A program made the position numbers and the translations under genes. A stretch of DNA of 41,158 nt. Origin: JBIOJM01 sp044450785 (GTDB lineage: Bacteria > Planctomycetota > Planctomycetia > Isosphaerales > Isosphaeraceae). The stretch is taken from the NCBI GenBank assembly GCA_044450785.1, contig JBIOJM010000050.1, positions 1-41,158 on the forward strand, given 5' to 3'. Position 1 is the first letter of the stretch. Each line of letters begins with the position of its first letter. This document shows positions 17,601 to 25,129 of the stretch, piece by piece. The notes beneath the pieces were generated by a model. The model was not told the DNA's origin, ran no database searches, and saw only the letters and a list, made by a program, of their open reading frames with translations.

Positions 17601-19054
17601 TAACCATCAGACCGATGACGGCAGGAGCTTCGGCCGGCCCGGCCGTATCGGCCGTGGCCTTCTCGCCGGACGGGACGCTGCTGGCCACGGGGACCCAATT
17701 CCAGGTCGTCACCCTCTGGGACGCGGCCACGGGGCGGGAGCGGCTCGCGCTCCAGACCGGGGAGCGGGTGGGGACAGGTTCCTTCATCCGGTCGATCGCA
17801 TTCTCTCCCGACGGCAAGATCCTGGCCGTGTCAAGCGACCAGGGGACAGTGCGACTCTGGGACGTCACGACGGGGGCATCGCGAGGTTCGCTCAAAGGGC
17901 ATACGGATTCGGTGCATGCCCTGGTGTTCTCCCCCGACGGAAACACCCTGGTCACGGGCAGCGCGGATACAACCGCGAAGATCTGGGATGTCGCCACGGG
18001 TCAGGAGCGTCTCACCCTCAAGGGGCACACGGCTGGGATCCTCGCCCTGGCTTTTGCGCCGGATGGCAATACCCTGGCCACGGGCAGCGCGGATAAGACC
18101 GTGAGACTCTGGCACGCGCTCAGGGACTTGGAGGCGATGACTCGCGACTTCGAAGAAGATCCGGACGACCCGAACACCGCCCAGGCCCTGAACACCGCGG
18201 GTGAGAGGCTGTGGTCGATCGGCCGGCCCGAGGAATCGGAGAAGGCTCTTCACAAGGCGCTGACGCGTGCATCGAAGCTGATGGAGGCATTCCCTGACAT
18301 TCTGGCCTACCGACAAGAACTGGCCCGGAGCTGGCTCAGCCTAAGCCTGCTTCTCGCGGCCCGCGAGCGCCCCCGCGAGGCGGATGAGGCTCGACGTGAA
18401 GCGGCGGAACTTATCAAGGGCCTGACCTTGAAGGCCCGTCAAACGCTGGCGTTCCACTTCAGCGAGCTGGCCGATCTGTTTCGGGCGAGTGGACACGCTG
18501 AGGAGGCCGACTCGGCCTCTCTCAAATCCGTCGAGTTGGGGCCTGATAACCCGCTACTCTGGTACAAGCGAGCGATGGCCGACATGAAACACGGTCCTCC
18601 GGAGAAGGTCGTCGCTGATTACACCCGGCTCATCGAGTTGGTCCCGAAGGACGCGACGTTCCTCAACAACCTGGCCTGGCTGCTGGCCAACTGCCCGGAC
18701 GCGAACATCCGTGACCCAGGCCGCGCCGTCGGATTCGCCAATAGAGCCGTGGAACAGGCTCCCAATACTCAGGGGCATTGGAACACGCTCGGCGCGGCCC
18801 ATTACCGAGCGGGCGACTGGAAAGGCGCGATCGTAGCCTTAACGAGGTCGATGGAGCTCAGCAACGGCGGCGATGCGTCCGACTGGTTCTTCCTGGCCAT
18901 GGCCCACTGGCAGCTCGGCGACAAGACGCAAGCGCGCTGCTGGTACGACAAGGCCGTTCCTTGGATGGAGAAAAACCAGCCCAAGAATGAGGAACTCATC
19001 CGCTTCCGCACCGAGGCCGCGGCCTTGCTGGGGGTGAACGAGAAGAAAAACTGA
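14648..19054 (+). CDS. Membrane Ser/Thr protein kinase with WD40 and TPR repeats
   Basis: ATG 14648 (MPVDLQKAREIFL) matches the usual start; an in-frame GTG at 14600 would add 16 residues. Positions below count from 14648. The kinase domain has GEGGMGTVY (102-110), Lys 125 in VALK, HRDLKPSN (Asp about 218), DFGVAK (Asp about 239) and SPEQ, all catalytic residues present. A membrane segment lies at about 417-440 (AALMAALMIAVAMLSAVGIL), then a charged, probably coiled-coil stretch. About 13-14 WD40 repeats follow (for example GHTGPIWGVAFSPDGKTLAS), enough for two seven-bladed propellers, and then TPR-like helices to the end. The kinase would be cytoplasmic and the propellers outside it. The middle WD40 repeats are weak. 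It is likely a sensor working with the sigma factor just upstream. Confidence 0.92.
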   Translation: MPVDLQKAREIFLHAVGKLPPERWEEYVAEGCGVDAELKRQVSHLLQVHREAGSFLESPAVALGDAGGDRTSAERPTGEADGATVAQPGTVIGPYKLLQPIGEGGMGTVYMAEQMQPVRRTVALKLIKAGMDSRQVLARFGAERQALALMDHPNIAKVFDAGTTDTGRPYFVMELVKGIPITRFCDERRLTTRERLELAIPVCQAVQHAHQKGIIHRDLKPSNVLIALYDGKPVPKAIDFGVAKATGPRLTDQTLYTEFGAVVGTLEYMSPEQAELNQLDIDTRSDIYSLGVLLYELLTGSTPLDRKRLKQGAILEMLRVIREEESPRPSLRLSTTEELPSIAACRNIEPRKLSGLVRGELDWIVMKALEKDRNRRYETANGLAADLRRYLDDEPVQACPPSAWYRFGKFARRNKAALMAALMIAVAMLSAVGILAISNVLITREKDQKEAAFLRARDSAKTATNQKRIADKNAGLANEQRGIAVANEKAAREQELLARRRFDAAQTNLAQSAWEAGQPSRVLELLEGQRPKFDQEDLRGFEWYYLRRLCQPGFLASLRGHTGPIWGVAFSPDGKTLASNSLGNVGWAGHHSAVKLWDVATRRERMSLKEFGLESYWSAAFSPDGKVVAAVGPGTPVKLWDTASGRELATFNRRSRVVAFFPDGKVLVTLKSPSGSTGNGLELWDFTTGLEKAVLPTGPEEEILSVAVAPNGTHVAAGTSSRVVRLWSWDGARWREETPVGGHGWGGAVAFSLDSKTLAVGEGLLKLYEVGSGREKVLFRGHIGVIRGLALSPDGKVLASGGVDRTLRTWDTATGKELTCRPHAGPVLCVAFSPDGKTLAAGCSDSMITLWEATPATADVVLAHGAEMHGLAFTPDGRRLISSGRGPTKHRDVTTSYPLPAPPMEWADGLTGEVISPGAKTQALQGPDGTVSLCDPITGRRGAVLTGHTKGVGAVAYSPDGGTVATASGDGTARLWDVATGVARVTIRPMTAGASAGPAVSAVAFSPDGTLLATGTQFQVVTLWDAATGRERLALQTGERVGTGSFIRSIAFSPDGKILAVSSDQGTVRLWDVTTGASRGSLKGHTDSVHALVFSPDGNTLVTGSADTTAKIWDVATGQERLTLKGHTAGILALAFAPDGNTLATGSADKTVRLWHALRDLEAMTRDFEEDPDDPNTAQALNTAGERLWSIGRPEESEKALHKALTRASKLMEAFPDILAYRQELARSWLSLSLLLAARERPREADEARREAAELIKGLTLKARQTLAFHFSELADLFRASGHAEEADSASLKSVELGPDNPLLWYKRAMADMKHGPPEKVVADYTRLIELVPKDATFLNNLAWLLANCPDANIRDPGRAVGFANRAVEQAPNTQGHWNTLGAAHYRAGDWKGAIVALTRSMELSNGGDASDWFFLAMAHWQLGDKTQARCWYDKAVPWMEKNQPKNEELIRFRTEAAALLGVNEKKN

Positions 19055-19071
19055 CCCGGAAGGCATCAAGT

Positions 19072-19114
19072 GCACGGCGCGAGACCCCATCGAAGTGTCA
19101 TCCTCTCGCCGTGC
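19072..19114 (+). terminator. Hairpin after the kinase gene
   Basis: Positions 19072-19083 and 19103-19114 form a 12-base stem with one mismatch (GCACGGCG pairs with CGCCGTGC), starting 18 bases past the kinase stop. There is no T-run, so intrinsic termination is uncertain. Confidence 0.35.
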
Positions 19115-19150
19115 CCGCGGCCAGAGCGATTCCCCTGAGTCAGGGAAGAA

Positions 19151-19245
19151 CGGCCGATGAAGCTCTGCCCTCAGGCAGGGCCCACACCGCCCGTGCGCCC
19201 GGTCTGCGCGCCCTGGTCAGCGGTCGTTCCAAGTTCGCAGACCGA
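19151..19245 (+). promoter_or_regulatory. Structured leader-like element, copy A
   Basis: It lies 74 bases upstream of the TIGR03032 gene. A first hairpin CTGCC-CTCA-GGCAG (19165-19178) can be extended by GCT/GGC. A second stem pairs CGGTCTGCG (19200-19208) with CGCAGACCG (19236-19244). Between them is a linker similar to that of copies B and C, with CGCCC then GCGC. Copies at 22369-22467 and 25013-25106 keep the same two stems with different bases in the first, which points to RNA structure. Function unknown. Confidence 0.55.
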
Positions 19246-19318
19246 TTCGTGAGTTCCGCGGTTGCAATCCCTTTCTGGATCACGCCCATTGGCCTTCTTG
19301 ACGTGAAAGGTCGGAAAA

Positions 19319-20491
19319 ATGGCCACACCGAGTTCACCTGACGCACCGACGCTGGACCCTGACCGCGCCAAGACGGAGGACTCGACGCCGTTGCGGGCGG
19401 TCCACACGACGAACTTCCCGGCGCTGTTGCGGCAGCTCGGCGCTTCGCTGGTAATCACCACCTACCAGGCGGGTAAGCTCGTGCTGGTCCGTCACGAGGG
19501 GGACCACCTCAACACCCACTTCCGCGGCTTCCAGGCGCCCATGGGCATGGCCCTATCCGGCGACCGGCTGGCCGTCGGCACCAAGATCCAGGTCTGGGAA
19601 TTTGTCGACGTCCCGGCCGTGACGGCGAAGCTCAATCCGCCCGGGCGGCATGACGCCTGCTTCCTGCCGCGCTCCAGCCACGTCACGGGCAACATCCAGA
19701 TCCATGAGATGGCCTGGGGAGCGGGCAACGAGCTGTGGGTCGTCAACACCCGGTTCTCCTGCCTCTGCACGCTCGACGGCTCGGCCAGCTTCGCACCGCG
19801 GTGGCGGCCGCCGTTCGTCACCGCGCTGGAGCCCACCGACCGCTGTCACTTGAACGGCCTGGGGATGGTCGACGGCCGCCCGCGCTACGTCACGGCGCTG
19901 GGCGAGACCGACGAGCCGGCCGGCTGGCGCGAGAACAAGGCCAGGGGCGGCATTCTGATGGACGTGGCCTCGGGCGAGGTGATCAATCGCGGGTTGTCGA
20001 TGCCCCACTCGCCGCGATGGTACGGCGGCCGGCTCTGGGTCTGCGAGTCGGGCACAGGCACGTTCGGGTTCATCGACCCGAACTCCCGCAAGTACACGCC
20101 AATAGCCGAGGTGCCGGGCTTCACTCGCGGGGTCGACTTCGCCGGCAACCTGGCCTTCGTCGGGCTCTCGCAGGTGCGCGAGAGCGCCGTCTTCAGCGGC
20201 ATTCCTATCACCGAGCGGCTCACCGAGGACCAGCGGACCTGCGGCGTCTGCGCCATCGACTTGACCTCGGGGAACGTGGTCGCGCTTTTGCGATTCGAGA
20301 CCGCCGTGCAAGAGGTCTTCGCCGTGACCGTGCTGCCTGGCCGGCGGTACCCGGACCTGATCAACGACGACGACACGTTGCTGGAGAACTCGTTCGTGGT
20401 CCCCGACGCGGCGCTGGCTGATGTGTCAGCGGCGCTGCGGTCGTCGGCCGGGAACGGACGTGTGCAGCGAGAGGCGTTCGTGAGGGCGTGA
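19319..20491 (+). CDS. TIGR03032 family protein
   Basis: A 390-residue protein recognised by VHTTNFPALLRQLGASLVIT and TYQAGKLVLVR near the N-terminus, HFRGFQAPMGMALSGDRLAV, the motif IHEMAWGAGNELWVVNTRFS, and RCHLNGLGMVDGRPRYVTAL followed by GETD. No signal peptide or membrane segment is visible. The repeated short beta motifs suggest a propeller-like fold, but the biochemical function of the family is unknown. The gene heads a cluster of surface repeat proteins and follows leader-like element copy A. ATG 19319 follows GGTCGGAAAA, a weak ribosome site; nothing conserved lies upstream of it. Confidence 0.85.
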   Translation: MATPSSPDAPTLDPDRAKTEDSTPLRAVHTTNFPALLRQLGASLVITTYQAGKLVLVRHEGDHLNTHFRGFQAPMGMALSGDRLAVGTKIQVWEFVDVPAVTAKLNPPGRHDACFLPRSSHVTGNIQIHEMAWGAGNELWVVNTRFSCLCTLDGSASFAPRWRPPFVTALEPTDRCHLNGLGMVDGRPRYVTALGETDEPAGWRENKARGGILMDVASGEVINRGLSMPHSPRWYGGRLWVCESGTGTFGFIDPNSRKYTPIAEVPGFTRGVDFAGNLAFVGLSQVRESAVFSGIPITERLTEDQRTCGVCAIDLTSGNVVALLRFETAVQEVFAVTVLPGRRYPDLINDDDTLLENSFVVPDAALADVSAALRSSAGNGRVQREAFVRA

Positions 20492-20543
20492 GACAGGTTG
20501 TCCATCACTCGAGGAAGTTCATCACCAGAGGAGCAACAGAACC

Positions 20544-22265
20544 ATGAGTCACAATTTGGCGAGGGATCAGCGAAGAAGTGGGCGGGGAAACGTCGAGGCC
20601 CGGAAACGGCGGCGGATGCGGCCGACGATGCTGGCGCTGGAGGACCGCAGGCTGCTGTCGACGTTCACCGTCACCAGCACGCTCGACATCGGCAGCGCCG
20701 GCAGCCTTCGCTGGGCAATCGGCCAGGCGAATTCGGCCGGTGGCGCCGAGACCATCGCCTTTGACAGCAAGGTGTTCAAGACTCCGCAGACGATCACCCT
20801 GACAGGCACCCAGCTCGAGCTGACCGACACGACCGGGACAGAGACCATCACCGGCCCCAAGGCGGGCGTGACGGTGAGCGGCGGCGGGCTGAGCCGGGTC
20901 TTCCAGGTCGACCCGGGTGTCACCGCGTCGATCACGGGACTGACGATCACCGGCGGCAAGACGACCACGAACGGCGGCGGTCTGTACAACAATGGGGGTA
21001 CGACCACGCTGACCAACTGCACCGTCAGCGGAAACTCCGCCACCGACGGCGGCGGCGGTCTGTACAACAATGGGGGTACGACCACGCTGACCAACTGCAC
21101 CGTCAGCGGAAACTCCGCCGGCTCCGGCGGCGGCGTTTACAATAAGGCGGGTACGGCCACGCTGACCAACTGCACCGTCAGCGGAAACTCCGCCACCGAC
21201 GGCGCCGGCATTTACAACGAGCAGGGTAATGCCATTCTCAGCAAGTGCACCGTAACCGGCAACCTGGACTTCGGTGGAGGCGTGAATAACGACGGCGGCA
21301 ACGCCACGCTGACAATGACCAACACCAGCGTGAGCGGCAACTCCGGCTTCGGCATTTACATCTGGCTGGGCAAGGCCACGTTGAGCAAGTGTACGCTAAA
21401 CGGCAACTCCGAAGGCGGCCTTTACAACTCCGGCACGGCCAAGCTGACCAACTGCACCGTCAGCGGCAACTCCGGATTCACCGGCGGCGGCGTGTATAAC
21501 GACGGCAAGGCCACGCTGAACTACTGCACCATCAGCGACAACTCCGCGGTCAAGGGAGGCGGCCTGTACAACGGCTACGGCAAAGCCACGCTGAACAACT
21601 GCACGATCAGCGGCAATTCCGCCAGCGTCAGCGGCGGCGGCGTGTATAACAATGATGAAGGCAAGACCACTCTGACCAACTGCACCGTGAGCGGCAACTC
21701 CGCCGCCGTCAGCGGCGGCGGGCTGTTCAACGGCAGCTACTCCTACAACGGACACACCTATCCAAGCCTGGCGACTTTGACGAACTGCACCGTCAGCGGC
21801 AACTCCGCCGTCAACGGCGGCGGGATCGCCAACCAGGGCACGCTCAACATCTCCTCCTCCTGCAATATCATCACGAACCAGGCGTCGGCCGAGGGTGGTG
21901 GCATCGACACGACCTCGGGCAAGGCCACGATCTCCGATTCCTTCATCAACAGCAACCTTGTCAACTCATCGGGCACCGCGCTCGGTGGTGGGATCTCCAG
22001 CAAGAACAGCGTTCTGTCGCTGACCAACTGCACGCTTAACGCCAACCAGGCGAACGGCGCGACGGCCCTGGGCGGCGGGATCTATGCCCTCAATAGCACG
22101 GTGAACGCGCAGAATTGCACGGTGACTGGCAACCAGGCGAATGGCACGGTACTGGGCGAGGGAGGTGGAATCTACAGCTATGGGGGCGTCTTGACTCTCG
22201 TGGCCAGTACCGTGAAGGGCAATAAAGCCACGACCAGCGGGAACGATATCTTCGTCCACCCGTGA
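20544..22265 (+). CDS. Surface right-handed beta-helix protein (paralogue 1)
   Basis: ATG 20544, 573 residues. The basic N-terminus followed by MLALEDRRLLSTFTVTSTLD is the planctomycete extracellular-protein motif (PF07595-like). Next comes a conserved cap, SLRWAIGQANSAGGAETIAF, then LELTDTTGTETITGPKAGV. About 16 coils follow, most reading TLTNCTVSGNSA with a GGG(L/V)YN turn, giving a parallel beta-helix with a ladder of Asn and Cys at the same place in each coil. No membrane anchor or sorting tail is seen. The first two coils are recent copies (20973-21119). It is closely related to the gene at 25130-27586 in both cap and C-terminus. Likely an exported adhesin or matrix protein; enzyme residues cannot be identified. 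Confidence 0.85.
   Translation: MSHNLARDQRRSGRGNVEARKRRRMRPTMLALEDRRLLSTFTVTSTLDIGSAGSLRWAIGQANSAGGAETIAFDSKVFKTPQTITLTGTQLELTDTTGTETITGPKAGVTVSGGGLSRVFQVDPGVTASITGLTITGGKTTTNGGGLYNNGGTTTLTNCTVSGNSATDGGGGLYNNGGTTTLTNCTVSGNSAGSGGGVYNKAGTATLTNCTVSGNSATDGAGIYNEQGNAILSKCTVTGNLDFGGGVNNDGGNATLTMTNTSVSGNSGFGIYIWLGKATLSKCTLNGNSEGGLYNSGTAKLTNCTVSGNSGFTGGGVYNDGKATLNYCTISDNSAVKGGGLYNGYGKATLNNCTISGNSASVSGGGVYNNDEGKTTLTNCTVSGNSAAVSGGGLFNGSYSYNGHTYPSLATLTNCTVSGNSAVNGGGIANQGTLNISSSCNIITNQASAEGGGIDTTSGKATISDSFINSNLVNSSGTALGGGISSKNSVLSLTNCTLNANQANGATALGGGIYALNSTVNAQNCTVTGNQANGTVLGEGGGIYSYGGVLTLVASTVKGNKATTSGNDIFVHP
20973..21119 (+). repeat. Exact coil duplication in beta-helix gene
   Basis: Positions 20973-21041 and 21051-21119 are 69 identical bases with a 78-base period (26 codons). 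This shows recent amplification of beta-helix coils by slippage or unequal exchange. Confidence 0.85.
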
Positions 22266-22368
22266 GGTTTCCGAGCCCAGAATCAGCAAGCGAAAAGGCT
22301 AAGCACATCCAAAAGCTCCTTTCCTGAGCGTCCCTGAGACCTCAGGAGATCCCTGAAGCACAGAGAAG

Positions 22369-22467
22369 CGGCTGGTGAGGTTCTGCGCTTGCGCAGTGCC
22401 CTCAACGCCCCGGCGCCCGGTCTGCGCGCCGAGGGCGGCAGCCAGGTTCCCGGCAGTGCAGACCGGG
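22369..22467 (+). promoter_or_regulatory. Structured leader-like element, copy B
   Basis: It is the main feature of the 323-base gap 22266-22588, upstream of the HAF-repeat gene. The first hairpin is CTGCGC-TT-GCGCAG (22383-22396), flanked by GG/CC pairs. The second stem pairs CCCGGTCTGC (22416-22425) with GCAGACCGGG (22458-22467), all ten bases. Compared with copy A the first stem has compensating changes (CTGCC/GGCAG against CTGCGC/GCGCAG). Upstream, CCTGAGACCTCAGG at about 22333-22346 can form a small extra hairpin. Confidence 0.55.
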
Positions 22468-22588
22468 GAGAACCATTCCCTGAGACTCCCCTGTGAATCG
22501 AGCGACTCACGACACCGTCACGCCGGGCAATTCTCGGGAGTGTTCCCCGGCTCTCCCGGCGATGACCACCCAACGAAGGAGTGCAAGG

Positions 22589-23446
22589 ATGACGACTCAG
22601 AGACTGTTCGCGACCGTGGCGCTGGGCCTGTTCCTGGGTTTCCAGGGGCCGGCGAGGGCGCAGTACGATTTCACCCAGATCGACGCCCCCGGATCGACCC
22701 GGACCGCAGTTGACGGCAATAGCCCGAATGCGATTGCGGGAGAGTTCGATGATGCGAGCGGAAACACGCATGGCTTCGTGTTGAGCAAGGGCGTCTACAC
22801 CACGATCGATGTACCCGGCGCCATTTCTACCACGGTCAACGGGATCAACGCGAACGGCGAGATCGCGGGGACTTACGACGATGGTGCCAGGTTCTACGGC
22901 TTTTTCTGGAGCAAGGGCGTTTTCACTTCGCTCAACCCGCCTGGCTCCATCCGCTCGCAAGCCGGTTTCCTCAATGCGCAAGGTCAGGTCGTGGGGACGT
23001 CCAGGGATCCAAGCAACAAACGGCATGGTTACATCTGGAGCAAGGGCGCCTTCACCACGTTCAACGTGCCCAACGACGACCCGCTGTTCGGCACGGTAGC
23101 CTTCGGGATCAACGATCCTGGGGACATCGTTGGCGACTACGTGGACGCGGGGGGCACCCGGCGCGGCTTCCTGCTGCGCAAGGGCGTCTACACGACGCTC
23201 GACCCGCCCAGTTCCACGTTGACCGTAGCCGAGGGGATCAACAACCCCGGCCTGATTGCGGGCGTCTACTTCGATGCGGACGGCAACGAGCATGGCTTCG
23301 TGTTCAACGGCGTCTACGCGACGATCGACGTGCCCGGCTCAACTGCGACCGCGATCTTCTCGATCAACGCGAAAGGCAACATCGTGGGATCTTACGATGA
23401 TGCCGACGGCGACACTCACGGCTTCGTTGGGACGCCTGCCCACTGA
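22589..23446 (+). CDS. Exported HAF-repeat protein
   Basis: ATG 22589 is chosen because GAAGGAG stands 7 bases upstream and the protein then begins with a clear signal peptide: MTTQRLFATVALGLFLGF, cleavage likely after PARA before QYDF. The mature 260 residues are repeats of about 40-45 residues, such as INANGEIAGTYDDGARFYGF and INDPGDIVGDYVDAGGTRRG, each with a G(F/Y)xxxKGxxTT(I/L)D pair. These are HAF repeats (TIGR02913-like), thought to form a beta-propeller in secreted proteins. Function is not known. The leader-like element copy B lies 122 bases upstream. Confidence 0.85.
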   Translation: MTTQRLFATVALGLFLGFQGPARAQYDFTQIDAPGSTRTAVDGNSPNAIAGEFDDASGNTHGFVLSKGVYTTIDVPGAISTTVNGINANGEIAGTYDDGARFYGFFWSKGVFTSLNPPGSIRSQAGFLNAQGQVVGTSRDPSNKRHGYIWSKGAFTTFNVPNDDPLFGTVAFGINDPGDIVGDYVDAGGTRRGFLLRKGVYTTLDPPSSTLTVAEGINNPGLIAGVYFDADGNEHGFVFNGVYATIDVPGSTATAIFSINAKGNIVGSYDDADGDTHGFVGTPAH

Positions 23447-23461
23447 GCCCTGTCCTCACCT

Positions 23462-23591
23462 CCCGACAAGTCGGGTCGTGTGGTCCCCCAGAAAACCGAT
23501 CTGACACGCGGTTCTCTCTCCATGGACCACTCAGGCCCCCTGAGCCTCTCACACCGCAACCGAGAGGCGGCCCCGCGAGGAGCGGGGCCGC
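23462..23591 (+). other. Chain of hairpins between HAF and WD40 genes
   Basis: Perfect stems occur at 23462-23475 (CCCGAC-AA-GTCGGG), 23530-23544 (CTCAGG-CCC-CCTGAG), 23544-23568 (GCCTCTC with GAGAGGC) and 23567-23591 (GCGGCCCCGC-GAGGA-GCGGGGCCGC). The last is the strongest and could stop transcription, though no T-run follows. Adjacent stems share one or two bases, so they may form alternative folds. Confidence 0.5.
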
Positions 23592-23684
23592 ACTCCCCAC
23601 GGAAATGACGACCTGAACAAGAGGGCCAACGGCCCCAGCGGCCTTTGAAAAGTAACTCTCACTCGGAGGGAAGGCGGCACAAGC

Positions 23685-24896
23685 ATGAGACTCGATCGCT
23701 TCAATGCCTCTGACCAGGTCCTTGATGACGGGACCGACAAACGCCCCGAGCCTCGCACCGGCCGACGCGACCGCCGATCGGCCTCCGCGACCGAAATCGT
23801 GAAAGCGTCCCTCTTTCTCGTGAGCCTGATGTGGGTTCTGTTCGGGATGACCATTCCCGAGGAGGCCCGTGACCCGACACAGCGTTCGGTTCTCTCGGGT
23901 CATTCGCTGGTCGTGAATGACGTGGCGTTCGCCCCCGACGGTCGGACGCTGGCATCGGCCAGCTCGGACAAGACGGTTGCGATCTGGGATGTCGCCACTG
24001 GCCGATCTCGGGAGGCCGTTCTTTACCACAAAGCGCCCGTTCAATGCGTCGCATATTCCCCCGATGGCGGGCTTCTCGCTAGCGGAGGCGAGGACGCGGT
24101 GGTGACGCTCTGGGACACAGGCACGTGGGAACCGCACCGCCAGTTGACGGGGCATCTCGCCAAGATCATGGCCGCGCAATTCTCCCCGGACGGGAAGATA
24201 CTCGCCTCTTGCGGCCACGATGGGACCATCCGGCTCTGGGACGTCGCGACCGGCCGAGATCTCGGAGCCTTGAACGGAGATGGTCAGCCACTCACGTGTC
24301 TGGTGTGGGCGCCCGACGGCCGGACGATCGCAGTGGCGGGACCGGGCCGCGCGATTGTTCTCTGGGATCTTGCCACGAGACGCGAGCGCGCGGCCCTGCG
24401 CAGTCTCGATGCGCCGCTCATCACGGCATTGAGTTTTTCAAGGGATGGACGGTTTTTGGCGTCGGCTGGGTCGGGCGGCGACGCCGTGACACTCTGGGAC
24501 CTCACCACCGGCCGGGAACGCACTCGCCTCCTGGGACATCTCGGCCGTGTTATCAGTTCCGTCGCCTTCTCGCCTGATGGCCTTCTTCTCGCATCGACGG
24601 GTCTCGATGCGACAATCCGTCTCTGGGACGTGGCCTCGGGAACGACGCTGGCCGTACTTCGCGGTCACCGTGGGCTGGTCAAGACCGTCGCGTTTTCCCC
24701 GGACGGCCAGACCCTGGCATCGGCCGGCAACGATGAGACGGTGCGGGTATGGGATGTCGCTCGGGCAATTGCGGGGAGCCCGAGCGATTCAGAAGTGAAG
24801 AAGGGGGTTTCCCTCATACAGCGATCTGCGGGCGGTGCGATGACTTGTTGGGCCTTTCTGCTTCCGATCCAAGGCCGCGGCCTTGGTGGGGGGTGA
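23685..24896 (+). CDS. Membrane-anchored seven-bladed WD40 protein
   Basis: ATG 23685 follows GGAGGGAAGG. The 403-residue protein has a charged N-terminus, one hydrophobic segment (ASLFLVSLMWVLFGMTI, about residues 46-62) serving as anchor or uncleaved signal, then seven WD40 repeats, for example LSGHSLVVNDVAFAPDGRTL to IWDV and LRGHRGLVKTVAFSPDGQTL to VWDV. Seven repeats make one closed propeller. The 35-residue tail after the last blade is not conserved in appearance. WD40 propellers bind partners and have no catalysis of their own. The neighbours are all surface proteins, so the propeller is probably outside the cytoplasmic membrane. Confidence 0.85.
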   Translation: MRLDRFNASDQVLDDGTDKRPEPRTGRRDRRSASATEIVKASLFLVSLMWVLFGMTIPEEARDPTQRSVLSGHSLVVNDVAFAPDGRTLASASSDKTVAIWDVATGRSREAVLYHKAPVQCVAYSPDGGLLASGGEDAVVTLWDTGTWEPHRQLTGHLAKIMAAQFSPDGKILASCGHDGTIRLWDVATGRDLGALNGDGQPLTCLVWAPDGRTIAVAGPGRAIVLWDLATRRERAALRSLDAPLITALSFSRDGRFLASAGSGGDAVTLWDLTTGRERTRLLGHLGRVISSVAFSPDGLLLASTGLDATIRLWDVASGTTLAVLRGHRGLVKTVAFSPDGQTLASAGNDETVRVWDVARAIAGSPSDSEVKKGVSLIQRSAGGAMTCWAFLLPIQGRGLGGG

Positions 24897-25012
24897 ACTC
24901 GAAGAAGTAACCCCGGAAGGACCGGGGGCATCGAACCAAAGCCCGTCGCAGTGGCCGTCGTGCCGGTGAGCCCGAGGCCGGTACGGATTCCCAGATTCGA
25001 TTTGAAGCAACG

Positions 25013-25106
25013 TGGCCGATGAGGCGCAGCGCGAAGCGGTGCCCTCACCGCCCGGGCGCTCGGTCTGCGCGCTCTGGAGGCTGACCATTTCTCGGTTCGC
25101 AGGCCG
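25013..25106 (+). promoter_or_regulatory. Structured leader-like element, copy C
   Basis: It ends 23 bases before the second beta-helix start. The second stem pairs CGGTCTGCG (25061-25069) with CGCAGGCCG (25098-25106); one position is a G-T pair, so pairing is kept although the base changed. The first hairpin is GGCGC/GTGCC with an inner CGC-GAA-GCG. The linker CTCACCGCCCGGGCGC matches copies A and B. Confidence 0.55.
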
Positions 25107-25129
25107 GCTCACAAACACGGAGATGCACC

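Noticed and set aside
19151..25106. The three leader-like elements as integron attC sites
   Set aside because: They fold, but I see no RYYYAAC/GTTRRRY ends and no integrase, and the spacing does not match single-gene cassettes.
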